In this document: piece after piece, positions 33,473-42,423 of the stretch
Layout of the letters: each line of letters opens with the position of its first letter
Numbering within the stretch: the stretch's first letter is position 1
Assembly: GCF_900113015.1 (NCBI RefSeq)
Contig: NZ_FONV01000033.1
Coordinates: 1-54,475, forward strand
DNA length: 54,475 nt
Source: Actinoplanes philippinensis
GTDB taxonomy: Bacteria > Actinomycetota > Actinomycetes > Mycobacteriales > Micromonosporaceae
Direction of reading: 5' to 3'
The notes under the pieces: generated by a model
Told to the model about the DNA's origin: nothing
Seen by the model: only the letters and a program-made list of their open reading frames with translations
The model's database searches: none
Translations under genes and position numbers: made by a program

Positions 33473-35074
33473 ATGTCCCTCGCACATCTTCGTGCCGACG
33501 ACATCACCGTCCGTCTCGGCGCGCGTGTCGTCCTCGATCACGTGTCCGTCACCGTCTCGGCCGGCTCGCGCCTGGCGGTGGCCGGTGAGAACGGGCGCGG
33601 CAAGACCACCCTGCTGCACGTCCTGGCCGGCCTGATCGTGCCGGACGCCGGCACGGTACAGCGGGCCGGCACGATCGGGCTGGCCGCCCAGGCCCTGCAC
33701 GTGCGTCCCGGCGACACCGTCGGCAGCCTCACGTCGGCGGCGCTGCTGGAGTCCCGTACCACGATGGACGAACTGGAATCGGCGACCGGTGATCTGGCCG
33801 CCGGCCGCCCCGGGGCGGACGACCGTTACGCGGCCGCGCTGGAGGCCGCCGCCCGGCTGGACGCGTGGGACGCCGAACGCCGGGTCGACATCGCCCTCGA
33901 AGCGCTCGACGCCTGCACCGACCGGTCCCGGGAGCTGGACACCCTGTCGGTCGGCCAGCGGTACCGGGTGCGGCTCGCGTGCCTGCTCGGCGCCCACCAC
34001 GACCTGCTGCTGCTGGACGAGCCGACGAACCATCTGGACGCGGCGGGGCTGGCGTTCCTGACCGACCGGGTGCGTGCCCATCCCGGCGGCGTCGTGCTGG
34101 TCAGCCACGACCGGCAGTTGTTGCGCGACGTGGCCCGGGAGTTCACCGACCTGGATCCGAGCCGGGACGGCCGGGCCCGCACGTATGCCGGCGGCTACGA
34201 CGAGTGGCAGCGCGGCCGGCGCCGGGACCGGGAACGATGGGTCCAGGAGTACGACGAGCAGCAGGCCGAGCACCGCCGGCTGACCGAGGCGGTGGATCGT
34301 GCCCGGTCCCGGCTGAGCACCGGCTGGCGCCCGGACAAGGGCGTCGACAAGCACAAACGACAGTCACACACGCCCGGGGTGGTGCAGGCGCTCAACCGGG
34401 AGCGAGCGGCCCTCGACGCGCACCGGATCACCGTGCCGCCGCCGCCCGCGGTGCTGCGGTGGCCGGAACTGACCACTCGCAAGGGTGTTCCGCTGCTGCG
34501 CGCCGACGCGGTGCGGGCGCCCGGCCGCCTGGACCGGCCGGTGACGCTGAGCCTGGACGGCGGCGACCGGTTGCTGATCACCGGCGCGAACGGGGCCGGC
34601 AAGTCGACGCTGCTCGCGTTGCTGGCGGGCCGGTTGCCGGCACCGGACGGCGCGGTGCGCCGTGCGCCGGGCGCCCGGATCGCGCTGGTCGCCCAGGAGG
34701 TCCCGGACCGGCCGGACGACGTCACCGCGCACCGCCTGCTGGCCGGGCGGGGCACGATGGGCCTGCTCGACGCGGAGGCGCTGCGCACCCCGGTGCGGCT
34801 GCTCTCCCAGGGCCAGCAGCGCCGTCTCGACCTGGCCGTGCAGCTGGCCGGTGAGCCGGATCTGCTGATCTTCGACGAGCCGACCAACCATCTCTCGTCC
34901 ACTCTCGTCGACGAGCTGACCGCGGCGCTGCTGAGCACCCCGGCCGCGATCGTGATCGCCACCCACGACCGCCGGCTGCTCGCCGACCTGGCCACCTGGC
35001 CCCGTCTGCACCTGACCGCGGATGATCAGACGGGCGCCACCGGCCGGCGACAGCTTCCGGGAAGGACGGCATGA
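33473..35074 (+). CDS. ABC-F family ATP-binding protein (antibiotic-resistance-type ribosome protection candidate)
   Basis: This 533-aa protein has two ABC ATPase cassettes and no membrane segment. Cassette 1 has Walker A GENGRGKTTLL, signature LSVGQRYRVRLA and Walker B LLLLDEPTNHLD. Cassette 2 has GANGAGKSTLL, LSQGQQRRLDLA and LLIFDEPTNHLS. A charged helical linker of about 80 residues joins them (ERWVQEYDEQQAEHRRL onwards). ABC-F proteins with such linkers bind the ribosomal E site and dislodge macrolides, lincosamides or streptogramins. The WhiB7-like promoter and MRLR leader ORF upstream support a resistance role over a housekeeping one. SD GCGGAG precedes the ATG. Drug range cannot be read. 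Confidence 0.85.
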   Translation: MSLAHLRADDITVRLGARVVLDHVSVTVSAGSRLAVAGENGRGKTTLLHVLAGLIVPDAGTVQRAGTIGLAAQALHVRPGDTVGSLTSAALLESRTTMDELESATGDLAAGRPGADDRYAAALEAAARLDAWDAERRVDIALEALDACTDRSRELDTLSVGQRYRVRLACLLGAHHDLLLLDEPTNHLDAAGLAFLTDRVRAHPGGVVLVSHDRQLLRDVAREFTDLDPSRDGRARTYAGGYDEWQRGRRRDRERWVQEYDEQQAEHRRLTEAVDRARSRLSTGWRPDKGVDKHKRQSHTPGVVQALNRERAALDAHRITVPPPPAVLRWPELTTRKGVPLLRADAVRAPGRLDRPVTLSLDGGDRLLITGANGAGKSTLLALLAGRLPAPDGAVRRAPGARIALVAQEVPDRPDDVTAHRLLAGRGTMGLLDAEALRTPVRLLSQGQQRRLDLAVQLAGEPDLLIFDEPTNHLSSTLVDELTAALLSTPAAIVIATHDRRLLADLATWPRLHLTADDQTGATGRRQLPGRTA

Positions 35075-35229
35075 TCGACGGCCGGCAGGGGGATCCCCCG
35101 CTGTTCGCGGGGACGGCCGGGTTCCACGAGCGGGAGTTGCGGATCGTGCCGACCGAGCGGGGCGGCAGGTTCGCCGGGCATCTGCCGCCCACCGGGATCC
35201 GCATCCGGCGTACGGGTCAGACCCGGTAG
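35071..35229 (+). CDS. Small 52-aa ORF coupled to the ABC-F gene
   Basis: An ATG overlapping the ABC-F stop (ATGA), behind GGGAAGGA, opens a 53-codon frame with G/C-rich third positions. The peptide includes PPLFAGTAGFHERELRIVP and GIRIRRTG. It has no membrane segment or cysteines and matches nothing I know. Its end overlaps the convergent chemoreceptor gene by 13 bases. It may be a genuine coupled small protein or the remnant of a longer gene. Confidence 0.45.
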   Translation: MIDGRQGDPPLFAGTAGFHERELRIVPTERGGRFAGHLPPTGIRIRRTGQTR

Positions 35230-36824
35230 CCGCTGACCGCGCTGCCGAGCCGCTGGGCCATCCCGGCGAGCTCGGCGGCCGTGGTCCGGGCCTCGTCGGC
35301 GCTCTGCGTGGTCCGGTTGGCGGTGGCGGCCACGGTGGTGATGTCGCTGGCGATGTGCCCGGAGCCGGAGGCGGCCTCGGCGACGTTGCGGCCCATCTCG
35401 CCGGTGGTGGCGGTCTGTTCCTCGACGGCCGCGGCGATCGTGGTGGCGTAGTCGTTGATCTGGGCGATGACGTGTCCGATGTCGCCGATCGCGGCGACCG
35501 CCGCGTCGGTGTCGGACTGGATGGCGGCGATCCGCTTGCTGATGTCCTCGGTGGCCCGTGCCGTCTCCTGGGCCAGATCCTTGACCTCGGAGGCGACCAC
35601 GGCGAAGCCCTTGCCGGACTCGCCGGCGCGGGCGGCCTCGATGGTGGCGTTGAGGGCCAGCAGGTTGGTCTGCTCGGCGATGCTGGTGATCGCGTTGATC
35701 ACCTCGGTGATCTCCGCACTGGCCTGACCGAGTTTGGCCATGGTGTCGCTGGTCCGCTGCGCGGCCGTGGTGGCGGATCCGGCGACCTGGGCGGCGTCGC
35801 CGGCGCTGGTGGCGATCTCCCGGATCGACGCGCTCATCTCCTCGGTGCCGGCGGCGACGGTCTGCACGTTGGAGGAGATCACCTCGGCCGCGGCGGAGAC
35901 CGAGCCGGCCTGTTCGGCGGTGGTCTGCGCGGACCGGGTGAGCTCCTCGGCGATGACCGACAGCCGCGCCGACGTGGTGGCCAGGGCCTCGGCGTCGTCG
36001 CGGACCTGCCGGACGGTGCCGGCGACCGCGCCGGCGGTGCGGTTGAGGGCGGCGGACAGCTCGCCCAGCTCGTCCTCGCCGCCGACGTCGGTACGGGCGG
36101 TCAGGTCCCCCTCGTCGATGCGGCGCAGCACCTCGACGCAGTGGGCGAGCGGCCGGGTGATGCCGCGGGCGAACAGCACCGCGACGACCGCGCCGACCAG
36201 CAGCACGACCACGATCGCGGCGATGATGACGGTCCGCCCGCTGTGGTACGAGCTGTCAGCGCCCTCGTGGGCGCTTCTCGCCTGCGTGACGGCCGAGTCG
36301 GAGAGCTTCGTGAGGGCCTCGCGCATGGTGCTGACGAGAGGCTTGACGTCCTGGTCCCGGACGGTGCGGACCTGGTCGAGCCGGCCCTGGTCGGCGAGGC
36401 GGAACAGACGGTCCGTGACCACCGACACGTAGTCTCCCCAGGTGGCGGTGAAGGAGTCGGCGACGCCGTTCTCCGCCTCGCCGGCCAGGGCTCGATAGGC
36501 GTCGGTGAGAGCGGCGACGTTCGCGACCTCGGTGTCGAACTCCTTGCGTTCGGTGGCCCGGGTGGCGTCGTCGCCGGCGAGCAGGTACTCCAGCGCGTTG
36601 ATCCGGGTCCGGTTGAAGGCCGAGCGCAGGTCGGCGACGGCCTGGGCCTTGAGGGTCTGGCCGTACTCACCTTCGCTGGCGTCGGCGAGCGAGGACATCT
36701 GGCGCAGCGCGAACAGGCCCACCGCCCCGCCGAGCGCCGCCACCAGCAGCACGACCATCAGGATCTTGGTGCCGATGCGTACGTTTCCGGCCAGGCGGGC
36801 CGCCGATGGTACGGGCTCGCTCAT
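35217..36824 (-). CDS. Methyl-accepting chemotaxis protein
   Basis: This 535-aa chemoreceptor has TM1 at about 17-40 (ILMVVLLVAALGGAVGLFAL) and an extracytoplasmic four-helix-bundle-like domain of about 150 residues. TM2 follows (about 195-215, VIIAAIVVVLLVGAVVAVLF), then a HAMP domain and the long cytoplasmic signalling hairpin with EQTNLLALNATIEAARAGE at its tip. It lacks a C-terminal CheR-tethering pentapeptide. It should signal to a CheA kinase, but no che genes are in the window. The ATG at 36824 follows GAGGGGG at 8 bases; an in-frame ATG further upstream lacks this. Confidence 0.88.
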   Translation of the reverse strand: MSEPVPSAARLAGNVRIGTKILMVVLLVAALGGAVGLFALRQMSSLADASEGEYGQTLKAQAVADLRSAFNRTRINALEYLLAGDDATRATERKEFDTEVANVAALTDAYRALAGEAENGVADSFTATWGDYVSVVTDRLFRLADQGRLDQVRTVRDQDVKPLVSTMREALTKLSDSAVTQARSAHEGADSSYHSGRTVIIAAIVVVLLVGAVVAVLFARGITRPLAHCVEVLRRIDEGDLTARTDVGGEDELGELSAALNRTAGAVAGTVRQVRDDAEALATTSARLSVIAEELTRSAQTTAEQAGSVSAAAEVISSNVQTVAAGTEEMSASIREIATSAGDAAQVAGSATTAAQRTSDTMAKLGQASAEITEVINAITSIAEQTNLLALNATIEAARAGESGKGFAVVASEVKDLAQETARATEDISKRIAAIQSDTDAAVAAIGDIGHVIAQINDYATTIAAAVEEQTATTGEMGRNVAEAASGSGHIASDITTVAATANRTTQSADEARTTAAELAGMAQRLGSAVSGYRV

Positions 36825-37017
36825 GACGTCGTCCCCCTCGTCTGCAATTTCGCCCCGAAAGGAATCATTGGCCATCGGTGCCGGCTCAACAGGCCGTTTG
36901 CCGGTAAAAGGGGCCGGTGTTGTGCGGTGACGACACGTCCGGGCCGACCGCCGTGCCGGCGTCGCACCGGGCGGAATGGGGCCACGCCGGGGCCGATGCT
37001 CTGTCATCATCTCCGGC

Positions 37018-37416
37018 GTGATTCGCCTCTATTCGCTGTTCGCGCTGATCGACCTCGTGTTGATCATCACCGCGTTGATCTCCTGCCTGTCCGCCGAGGA
37101 GTACGAGATCCGTGCCCTCCCGCGGGTCGTCTGGGTGATCCTGATCCTGCTGTTCTCGCCGGTCGGCCCGATCGCCTGGTTCGTGGCCGGCCGTCCCGCC
37201 CGTCCGATCAAGCTCAGCAACGGCACCGTCTGGAAGCCGGGCAGCGGCTTCCCGGAGAACGAGCGTCCCCGCCCGGTGGCGCCCGACGACGACCCCGAGT
37301 TCCTCCGGCGGGTCGCCGAGCGCAGCCGTCGCGAGGACCAGGACCTGATGCGGAAATGGGAGGCCGACCTGCGGCGACGGGAGGAGGAGCTGCGTAGGCG
37401 GGAAGGCGGTGAGTGA
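37018..37416 (+). CDS. Small membrane protein with a PLD-nuclease N-terminal-like domain
   Basis: This 132-aa protein has two transmembrane helices (about 3-24 and 37-57) with LPRVVWVILILLFSPVGPIAWFVAGRP. This is the signature of the 'phospholipase D N-terminal' membrane domain often found alone in actinobacteria. A charged cytoplasmic tail ends in a predicted coiled coil (DLMRKWEADLRRREEELRRRE). No catalytic domain is present. The GTG at 37018 is used because it sets the membrane helix at the N-terminus. Confidence 0.75.
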   Translation: MIRLYSLFALIDLVLIITALISCLSAEEYEIRALPRVVWVILILLFSPVGPIAWFVAGRPARPIKLSNGTVWKPGSGFPENERPRPVAPDDDPEFLRRVAERSRREDQDLMRKWEADLRRREEELRRREGGE

Positions 37417-37423
37417 CCCTTAA

Positions 37424-37485
37424 TTGCACACCGGTGAGCAACTAAGTAACCTGCACTTGACTGTGCAGGTTCTGCTCACCGGAGG
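37424..37485 (+). promoter_or_regulatory. Promoter with nested inverted repeats before the MMPL gene
   Basis: A -35-like TTGCAC (37424-37429), a 17-base spacer and TAACCT (37447-37452) form a promoter. Two exact dyads overlay it: CCGGTGAGCA (37431-37440) with TGCTCACCGG (37473-37482), and AACCTGCAC (37448-37456) with GTGCAGGTT (37463-37471). The inner dyad spans the expected transcription start. The outer right arm runs into the SD GGAGG (37481-37485). This suggests repressor operators, or an RNA structure masking the SD if transcription starts further upstream. Confidence 0.6.
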
Positions 37486-37491
37486 TCGGCT

Positions 37492-40107
37492 CTGTCCACG
37501 ACCCTCTATCGCGTCGCCACCGCCGTGGTCCGGCACCGTGCCCGGACCATCGCGCTCTGGCTCCTCGCGATCCTCGCCCTGGCCGGCGCCGGCAACCTGA
37601 TCTCGGTCGGCGCCGATGACGAGTTCACCATCCCCGGCTCGCCCTCCCAGACCGCCCTGGACACCCTCTCCCGCGTTTTCCCGCAGGTCAGCGGCGCCTC
37701 CGCGAAGCTCGTGCTGACCGTGCCGGACGGCCGTGACGTGCGGGACCGCGCGGTCCGCGACGCCGTCGCCCACGCCGCCGACCGGGCCGCGGGCGTCGAG
37801 CACGTGGTGGCGGTCGTCTCGCCCTACGACGAGCGGATCGCAGGGGCGGTCTCCGCCCGCGGCACGGCCGCGATCATCACCGTCCAGCTCGACGTCTCGG
37901 TCACCGAGGTCCAGCCGGCCACCCGCGAGCGGCTCACCGCCGTCGCCGACGAGCTGCGGCGGAGCGCCGGGCCGGGCGCGCGGGTGCTGGCCGGCGGCGA
38001 CGCCTTCGCCGACCGGGTCCCGAAGCTCAGCCCCACCGAAGGGCTCGGCCTGCTCGTCGCGCTCATGGTCCTGCTGATCACTTTCGGCTCGCTGCTTGCC
38101 GCCGGGATCCCGCTGCTCACCGCGGTCCTCGGTGTCGGCCTCTCCGCGTCGCTGCTCTACGGCCTCACCGCCGTCACCGCCGTCCCGTCCACGGCGGTCA
38201 TGCTCGCGGTGATGCTCGGGCTCGCCGTCGGCATCGACTACGCGCTGTTCATCCTGTCCCGGCACCGCGACCAGCTGCGCGACGGCCTCGCCGTGGACGA
38301 GTCGATCGCCCGGGCTGCCGCCACGGCCGGGTCGGCGGTCGTCTTCGCCGGGCTCACCGTGGTGATCGCGCTGGTCGGCCTGATGGTCGCCGGCATCCCG
38401 TTCCTCACCACGATGGGCCTGGCCGCGGCACTGGCCGTGGTCGTCGCCGTGCTGATCGCGGTCACCTTCATCCCGGCGTTGCTCTCCGTGGCCGGCGAGC
38501 GTCTACGTCCCCGCCGGCCCCGCCTGCGGCTGCCGAAAGTCAACATCTTCGATCCTTGGGTACGCCTCGCGACGCGCCGCCCGATCATCACCATCCTCGT
38601 GATCGTTTTCGGACTCGGCGCGGCCACCCTGCCCGCCTCCGAACTACGCCTCGCCCTGCCCGACAACGGCAGCGAAGCCCACGGCAGCCCGGCCCGGGTC
38701 ACCTACGACACGATCACCGAGCACTTCGGACCCGGCTTCAACGGCCCCCTGATCGTCACCACCAGCGTCATCGCCGGCCACGACCCGGTCGGTGACGTGA
38801 ACCGTCTCGGCGCCGAACTCGGCGCCCTGCCCGGTGTCGCCCTGATCGCGCTGGCCACCCCGGATCCGAAGGGCCAGGTCGGCATCGTCCAGGTCATTCC
38901 GGACAGCGCCCCCGACTCGCAGGCCACCACCGACCTCGTGCACCGGATCCGGGAGAAGTACGGGACCCGCGTCGCGGTCACCGGCATCACCGCCGTCGGC
39001 ATCGACGTCTCCGCCCGGCTCGGCGGCGCGCTGCTCCCGTTCGGCCTGCTCGTCGTCGGCCTGTCGCTGGTCCTGCTGACCATGGTGTTCCGGTCGATCG
39101 CCGTGCCGGTCAAGGCGACCGCCGGCTACCTGCTCTCGGTCGGCGCCGCCTTCGGGGCCACAGCTCTCGTCTTCCAGCGTGGCCGGCTCGCCGGCGTCCT
39201 GCACGTGTCGCACACCGGCAGCGTCATCAGCTTCCTGCCGATCATCCTGATGGGCGTCCTGTTCGGCCTGGCCATGGACTACGAGGTGTTCCTCGTCTCG
39301 CGGATCCGCGAGGAGTACGTGCACACCGGCGACGCCCGGCACGCGATCGGCGCCGGGTTCACGGCGTCCGCCCCGGTCGTGGTGGCCGCCGCGCTGATCA
39401 TGTTCGCGGTCTTCGCCGCGTTCGTGCCGGAGGGCAGCACCACCATCAAACCGATCGCGTTCGCGCTCGCCGTCGGCGTGTTCACCGACGCGTTCCTGGT
39501 CCGGATGACACTGGTCCCGGCGGTGCTGCGGCTGCTCGGCGACCGGGCCTGGTGGCTTCCCGGCCGGCTCGGCCGGGCGCTGCCCGCCCTCGACGTCGAA
39601 GGGGAGGGGCTCACCCGGGAGCTGACCCTGGCCGACTGGCCGGAGCCCGGCGCCGCCGACGTGGTCGCGATCGCCGGGTTCACACCCGACGTGCTGCGGG
39701 CCGGGCCGGGCGAGATCGTCGAGATCGTGGGGGAGCCGGCCGCTGCCCGCGACCTGCTCTACGCGATCGGCGGACGGATCACCGCGCTGCCCGGGGCCGC
39801 CCGCACCCTCGGGCTCGTGTTGCCGCAGCGCGCTTCGGCCGTACGCCGCAGGGTCGTCCTGATCCGGTGTCCCGCGCTCGCCGAGCCGGGCCGCCGGACC
39901 GTGGCAGCCGCCCGCCTCGCGCCGCCGTTGCTGCTGGTCGAGGGCCTCGACCGGATCACCGGGCAGGCCGGACGGGACGCCGCCCAGCAGGCCCTGCGCG
40001 CCGCCGCCCGCACCGGGACCACCGTGATCGTCACCGCCCGCGACCACGATCCACGCCTCGCCGCGACCCGCACCATCGATCTCAACCCCTCCGAGGTGTA
40101 CGCATGA
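37492..40107 (+). CDS. MMPL family transporter with a degenerate ABC-ATPase-like C-terminal domain
   Basis: This 871-aa protein (from CTG) has the 12-helix RND/MMPL plan in two halves, each with an outer loop and five clustered helices. Motifs include GLAVGIDYALFILSRHRDQL in half 1 and GVLFGLAMDYEVFLVSRIRE in half 2. After the last helix, residues about 700-871 resemble an ABC ATPase without its catalytic residues: GEIVEIVGEPAAARDLLYAI in place of Walker A, LLLVEGLDRIT in place of Walker B, and TVIVTARDHD in place of the H-loop. The CTG at 37492 has GGAGG six bases upstream; the first GTG (37525) has no SD. It probably exports a lipid or metabolite. It overlaps the YhgE-like gene. Confidence 0.8.
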   Translation: MSTTLYRVATAVVRHRARTIALWLLAILALAGAGNLISVGADDEFTIPGSPSQTALDTLSRVFPQVSGASAKLVLTVPDGRDVRDRAVRDAVAHAADRAAGVEHVVAVVSPYDERIAGAVSARGTAAIITVQLDVSVTEVQPATRERLTAVADELRRSAGPGARVLAGGDAFADRVPKLSPTEGLGLLVALMVLLITFGSLLAAGIPLLTAVLGVGLSASLLYGLTAVTAVPSTAVMLAVMLGLAVGIDYALFILSRHRDQLRDGLAVDESIARAAATAGSAVVFAGLTVVIALVGLMVAGIPFLTTMGLAAALAVVVAVLIAVTFIPALLSVAGERLRPRRPRLRLPKVNIFDPWVRLATRRPIITILVIVFGLGAATLPASELRLALPDNGSEAHGSPARVTYDTITEHFGPGFNGPLIVTTSVIAGHDPVGDVNRLGAELGALPGVALIALATPDPKGQVGIVQVIPDSAPDSQATTDLVHRIREKYGTRVAVTGITAVGIDVSARLGGALLPFGLLVVGLSLVLLTMVFRSIAVPVKATAGYLLSVGAAFGATALVFQRGRLAGVLHVSHTGSVISFLPIILMGVLFGLAMDYEVFLVSRIREEYVHTGDARHAIGAGFTASAPVVVAAALIMFAVFAAFVPEGSTTIKPIAFALAVGVFTDAFLVRMTLVPAVLRLLGDRAWWLPGRLGRALPALDVEGEGLTRELTLADWPEPGAADVVAIAGFTPDVLRAGPGEIVEIVGEPAAARDLLYAIGGRITALPGAARTLGLVLPQRASAVRRRVVLIRCPALAEPGRRTVAAARLAPPLLLVEGLDRITGQAGRDAAQQALRAAARTGTTVIVTARDHDPRLAATRTIDLNPSEVYA

Positions 40108-42335
40108 CCAGGCTCCGCCGCGCCGCCGCCCTCCTCGTGCCGGTGCTCCTCGCCGGCACCCTGATCGGCGCCTTCGACCGGCCCGCCGAGCGTCTCGCCA
40201 CCGTGACCGCCGCCGTCGTCAACCTCGACGAGCCCGTCCAGCGCGACGGGCGGACCGTCCCGCTCGGCCGTGAGCTGGCCGGACGCCTCGTCGAGCACTC
40301 CGGCGACAACTACACGTGGGTGCTCACCGACGCGTCCGACGCCGCCGACGGGCTGCGGACCGGCGGCTACGCGGTCGCCGTCACCATCCCGCCCGGCTTC
40401 TCCGCGGCGGCCGTCTCCACCGGCGGCCCCGCCGCACGGGCCGAGCAGGCACGCATCGACGTCACCGCCTCCACCACCGTCGCCGGCGTCGACCCGCTCG
40501 TCACCCGCACCCTCACCGACGCGGCCGTCACCACCCTCAACCACACCGTCGTCGAGACCTATCTGGACAACGTGTACCTCGGCTTCAACCGCATGCACGA
40601 CCAGCTCGGGCAGGCCGCCGACGGCGCCGGCGACCTGGCCGACGGCGCCGGCCGCCTCGCCGACGGGAGCGGCCGGCTCGTCGTCGGCCTGCGCCGTCTC
40701 GCCGATGGCAGCGACGAACTGGCCGCCGGACTCGGCCGCCTCGACGACGGCAGCCGCGACCTGGCCGACGGCCTGGCCCGCCTCGACGACGGCGCCGGCG
40801 CGCTGGCCGGCGGCGCCCGCGAACTCGGCGGCGGCGCCGGCGCCCTGGCCCGCGGCACCGGCGACCTCGCCACCGGAACCCGCGCCCTCGCCGCCGGCGC
40901 CGGGCAGCTCTCCACCGGCCTCGACACCCTCGCCGGCAGCACCGCCGCCCTGCCCGCCCAGACCCGCGCCCTCGCCGACGGGGCCCGCCAGGTCGCCGAC
41001 GGCAACCGCGAACTCGCCGACACCGTCGTCCCGCTCGCCGGCCGCGCCGTCGACGGCATCGACGCCCTGCCCGACCTGACCGCCGAGGCCGCCCGGATCC
41101 GGCAGCTCGCCGACCGGTGTACGACCCCCGCCGACCTGTGCGAGCAGCTCCAGGCCCTGGCCGGCCGGATCGTCGCCCGAGCCGGTGAGGCGGAGAGCGC
41201 CAAGGACGACGTGCGCGGCAAGGTCGTCGGGGTCCGCGACGGCCTCACCGGCCTCGCCGACGGCTCCGCGAAGGTCGCGGACGGCGCGGCCGCGCTCGCC
41301 GGAAAGACACCGCAGCTGGTCGCCGCGATCGACCGGGCCGGCACGGCCGCCGGACAGCTCGCCACCGGCGCCCGCCGGACCGCCGACGGCGCCGCCGCCG
41401 TCGACCGCGGCGCCCGGCGGCTGTCCGCGGGCGCCGGCACGCTCGCCGACGGCGTCGGGCGCCTGGCCGGCGGGACCGGCGACGCCGCCGCCGGCGCGCA
41501 GCGGCTCGCCGACGGCACCACCGACGCCGCCGCCGGGGCCGGGCGGCTCACCGGCGGCGCCCGATCGGCCGGCGACGCCGGGCAGAAGCTGTCGGACGGC
41601 TCGTCGAAGCTGGCCGAAGGCGCCGGCAGCCTCGCCGGCGCGCTCGGGGAGGGCCGCGACCAGGTGCCCACCTACAGCGACGCCGACCGGGAGCACCTCA
41701 GGACCGTCGCCGCCACCCCGGTCGCCGGCGCGGCCGGCGACGACGGCGCGAGCGTCGGTGACCTGATCGCCGGAGCGGTCATCGTGATCGCCCTCTGGAT
41801 CGGCGCGATGGTGATCTTCCAGCTGACACCGGCCGCCGCCCACGACCCGCTCGCCTGGCAGGGCAGCACCTGGCGGCTCGCCCTCGCCAACGCCCGGCTC
41901 CCGCTGGCGCTCGCCGCCGGCCAGTCGGTCCTGGTCACCGCCGTCGCCGGGGCACTGCTGCGGCCCGCGCCGGTCGAGCTGGCCGCCCTGCTCCTCGTCG
42001 ACCTCCTCGTCGCCGTCACGTTCCTGCTGCTCAACCAGGCGATCGCGGTCGCTTTCGGCCGGGCCGGCCGGCTCCTCGCGATCGGAGTTCCGGTGATCGT
42101 CCTCGCGGCGGCGGTCGTCTCCGGGGTACCCGCCTGGGTGACCACCGCCGACGGCCTGCTGCCCGGCCACGGACCGGTCCTGGCGATCCGCGCGATCACC
42201 GCCGACGCGGGACTGGGCCCGGCCGGCATCGCCCGCACCCTGGCCTGGCTGACCGTCGGGGTTCTCGGTTGCCTGCTGGCCACCGCCCGTCGCCGGACGA
42301 CCCGGCCGGCATCGCCCGCGCCCTGGCCTGGCTGA
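40104..42335 (+). CDS. YhgE/Pip-like membrane protein (ABC-2 permease-like)
   Basis: This 743-aa protein has one N-terminal transmembrane helix (about 6-25), a large outer domain, and about five C-terminal helices (from about residue 555), as in YhgE/Pip phage-infection-type proteins. The outer domain (about 170-520) consists of repeated units such as LADGAGRLADGSGRL, giving a long Ala/Gly/Asp-rich helical rod. The ATG overlaps the MMPL stop (ATGA), so both are made together and may form one exporter. The last residues (PASPAPWPG) arise from a frame-shifted copy of upstream sequence. Confidence 0.78.
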   Translation: MTRLRRAAALLVPVLLAGTLIGAFDRPAERLATVTAAVVNLDEPVQRDGRTVPLGRELAGRLVEHSGDNYTWVLTDASDAADGLRTGGYAVAVTIPPGFSAAAVSTGGPAARAEQARIDVTASTTVAGVDPLVTRTLTDAAVTTLNHTVVETYLDNVYLGFNRMHDQLGQAADGAGDLADGAGRLADGSGRLVVGLRRLADGSDELAAGLGRLDDGSRDLADGLARLDDGAGALAGGARELGGGAGALARGTGDLATGTRALAAGAGQLSTGLDTLAGSTAALPAQTRALADGARQVADGNRELADTVVPLAGRAVDGIDALPDLTAEAARIRQLADRCTTPADLCEQLQALAGRIVARAGEAESAKDDVRGKVVGVRDGLTGLADGSAKVADGAAALAGKTPQLVAAIDRAGTAAGQLATGARRTADGAAAVDRGARRLSAGAGTLADGVGRLAGGTGDAAAGAQRLADGTTDAAAGAGRLTGGARSAGDAGQKLSDGSSKLAEGAGSLAGALGEGRDQVPTYSDADREHLRTVAATPVAGAAGDDGASVGDLIAGAVIVIALWIGAMVIFQLTPAAAHDPLAWQGSTWRLALANARLPLALAAGQSVLVTAVAGALLRPAPVELAALLLVDLLVAVTFLLLNQAIAVAFGRAGRLLAIGVPVIVLAAAVVSGVPAWVTTADGLLPGHGPVLAIRAITADAGLGPAGIARTLAWLTVGVLGCLLATARRRTTRPASPAPWPG

Positions 42336-42344
42336 CCGTCGGGG
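42218..42344. repeat. 44-bp direct repeat at the 3' end of the YhgE-like gene
   Basis: Sequence at 42218-42261 recurs at 42301-42344 with one mismatch. The offset is 83 bases, not a multiple of three, so the second copy is read in another frame. That frame terminates at the TGA closing the YhgE-like gene. The duplication therefore redefined the protein's C-terminus. Confidence 0.85.
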
Positions 42345-42384
42345 CGATCCGCCCGGTATCGATGGTCATTGATCATCCTGGGGC

Positions 42385-42406
42385 GTAGGTTGGCAGCGGG
42401 ACCTAC
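42385..42406 (+). promoter_or_regulatory. Inverted repeat just before the MetE-like gene's RBS
   Basis: GTAGGT (42385-42390) and ACCTAC (42401-42406) are exact complements across a 10-base loop. They end four bases before the strong SD GAAGGAGG. This could be an operator or a short RNA hairpin affecting translation. Confidence 0.35.
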
Positions 42407-42423
42407 TGAAGGAGGACACGCCA

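Noticed and set aside
35022..37397. Long plus-strand frame opposite the chemoreceptor
   Set aside because: Gly/Asp/Val-rich antisense of coiled-coil codons; the minus-strand chemoreceptor is unambiguous.
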